Below, piece after piece: positions 5,008 to 5,256 of a DNA stretch of 5,256 nucleotides (positions are counted from its first letter, which is position 1; each line of letters begins with the position of its first letter). The notes beneath the pieces were generated by a model that made no database searches, had not been told where the DNA came from, and saw nothing but the letters and a program-made list of their open reading frames with translations. This DNA is from Tannerella sp. (lineage in GTDB: Bacteria; Bacteroidota; Bacteroidia; Bacteroidales; Tannerellaceae): NCBI GenBank assembly GCA_031283785.1, contig JAITBC010000294.1, forward strand, positions 1 to 5,256. Direction: 5' to 3'. A program made the position numbers and the translations under genes.

Positions 5008-5256
5008 ATTGCTGCCGCGTCCAAGCCTTCCCCCGTCTCCGGCGATGTGGTATGCGTCGGGTCGGTTTTTTTTCCGTGAAGTCGTACTTCTTGCGAAGGC
5101 CGTCCTCGTAGGTCTTGTTTGCCTTGCTTATTTCCGCATCCGCGTCTTTTCGCCAATCGGCAATAAAGGAGTTCACCTGCTCGGCGGTAAGTTTGCCTAC
5201 GAGCGTTTTTGCCTCATCTTCGGTATTAACCTGAAACGAAAAAACGTTTGCTATGT
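4894..5256 (-). pseudogene. Fragment of a phage/prophage structural-type gene, frameshifted and truncated at both ends
   Basis: Reading leftward from the window edge, the minus strand is open without a start and encodes TEDEAKTLVGKLTAEQV, then NSFIADWRKDADAEISKAN, then KTYEDGLRKKYDFTEKK. At the A8 run (5073-5066) the sensible frame ends. The adjacent frame continues naturally as DPTHTTSPETGEG, LDAAAIQKLIKDSITAATK and ALNDIL down to about 4894. This acidic helical part, Pro/Thr linker and 'AIQKLI' helix resemble, from memory, an uncharacterised protein encoded near capsid genes in Bacteroides phages and prophages. That could be a scaffold-like role, but the assignment is unconfirmed. The N-terminus lies beyond the window and the C-terminus is lost at the junction with the hydrolase. 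Confidence 0.65.

Overview
The window looks like a chromosomal piece of a Bacteroidales-type bacterium (phylum Bacteroidota). Supporting signs: intact copies of the Bacteroidota -7 promoter element (TAnnTTTG) near gene starts, exported proteins with signal peptides ending in A|Q, a short N-terminal module that I associate with this phylum, and a secreted GH106-like glycoside hydrolase. Species cannot be told from this sequence.

Layout, left to right. (1) Positions 1-23 are probably the first codons of a leftward gene that leaves the window, with a -7 element just upstream. (2) About 24-383 has no convincing gene. It holds a small hairpin and three CCGGACGT repeats. (3) Positions 384-2923 are a three-gene leftward cluster. 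In transcription order it encodes a secreted protein with an N-terminal module, a DYNS-type repeat and an outer-membrane beta-barrel (2923-2105). Next is a secreted protein with the same N-terminal module, a long Arg/Ser/Thr/Glu repeat linker and an unrecognised C-terminal domain (2033-954). Last is a two-helix inner-membrane protein with a soluble C-terminal domain (938-384). A perfect 11-bp hairpin lies between the first two genes. (4) Positions 2924-3240 are a divergent promoter region. (5) Positions 3241-4041 encode a small NarL/DesK-type (HisKA_3) membrane histidine kinase with no response regulator beside it. (6) Positions 4042-4314 are an intergenic region with a good promoter for the next gene. 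(7) Positions 4315 to about 4890 encode the signal peptide and N-terminal part of a GH106-like glycoside hydrolase. (8) At about 4885-4897 the hydrolase stops abruptly and the rest of the window reads as a fragment of a phage-type gene on the opposite strand. That fragment is frameshifted at an A8 run and has lost both ends.

How the parts may work together (inference): the three leftward genes look like one envelope operon, since two members share a module and the third is an inner-membrane protein. The divergent kinase shares their upstream region and could regulate them, but no response regulator or target site is shown. The hydrolase has its own promoter and fits secreted glycan breakdown. 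The right end is either a real rearrangement or prophage scar, or an assembly chimera. It is the most anomalous place in the window. I do not see a complete undescribed defence or mobile system; the best novelty candidate is the modular envelope operon.
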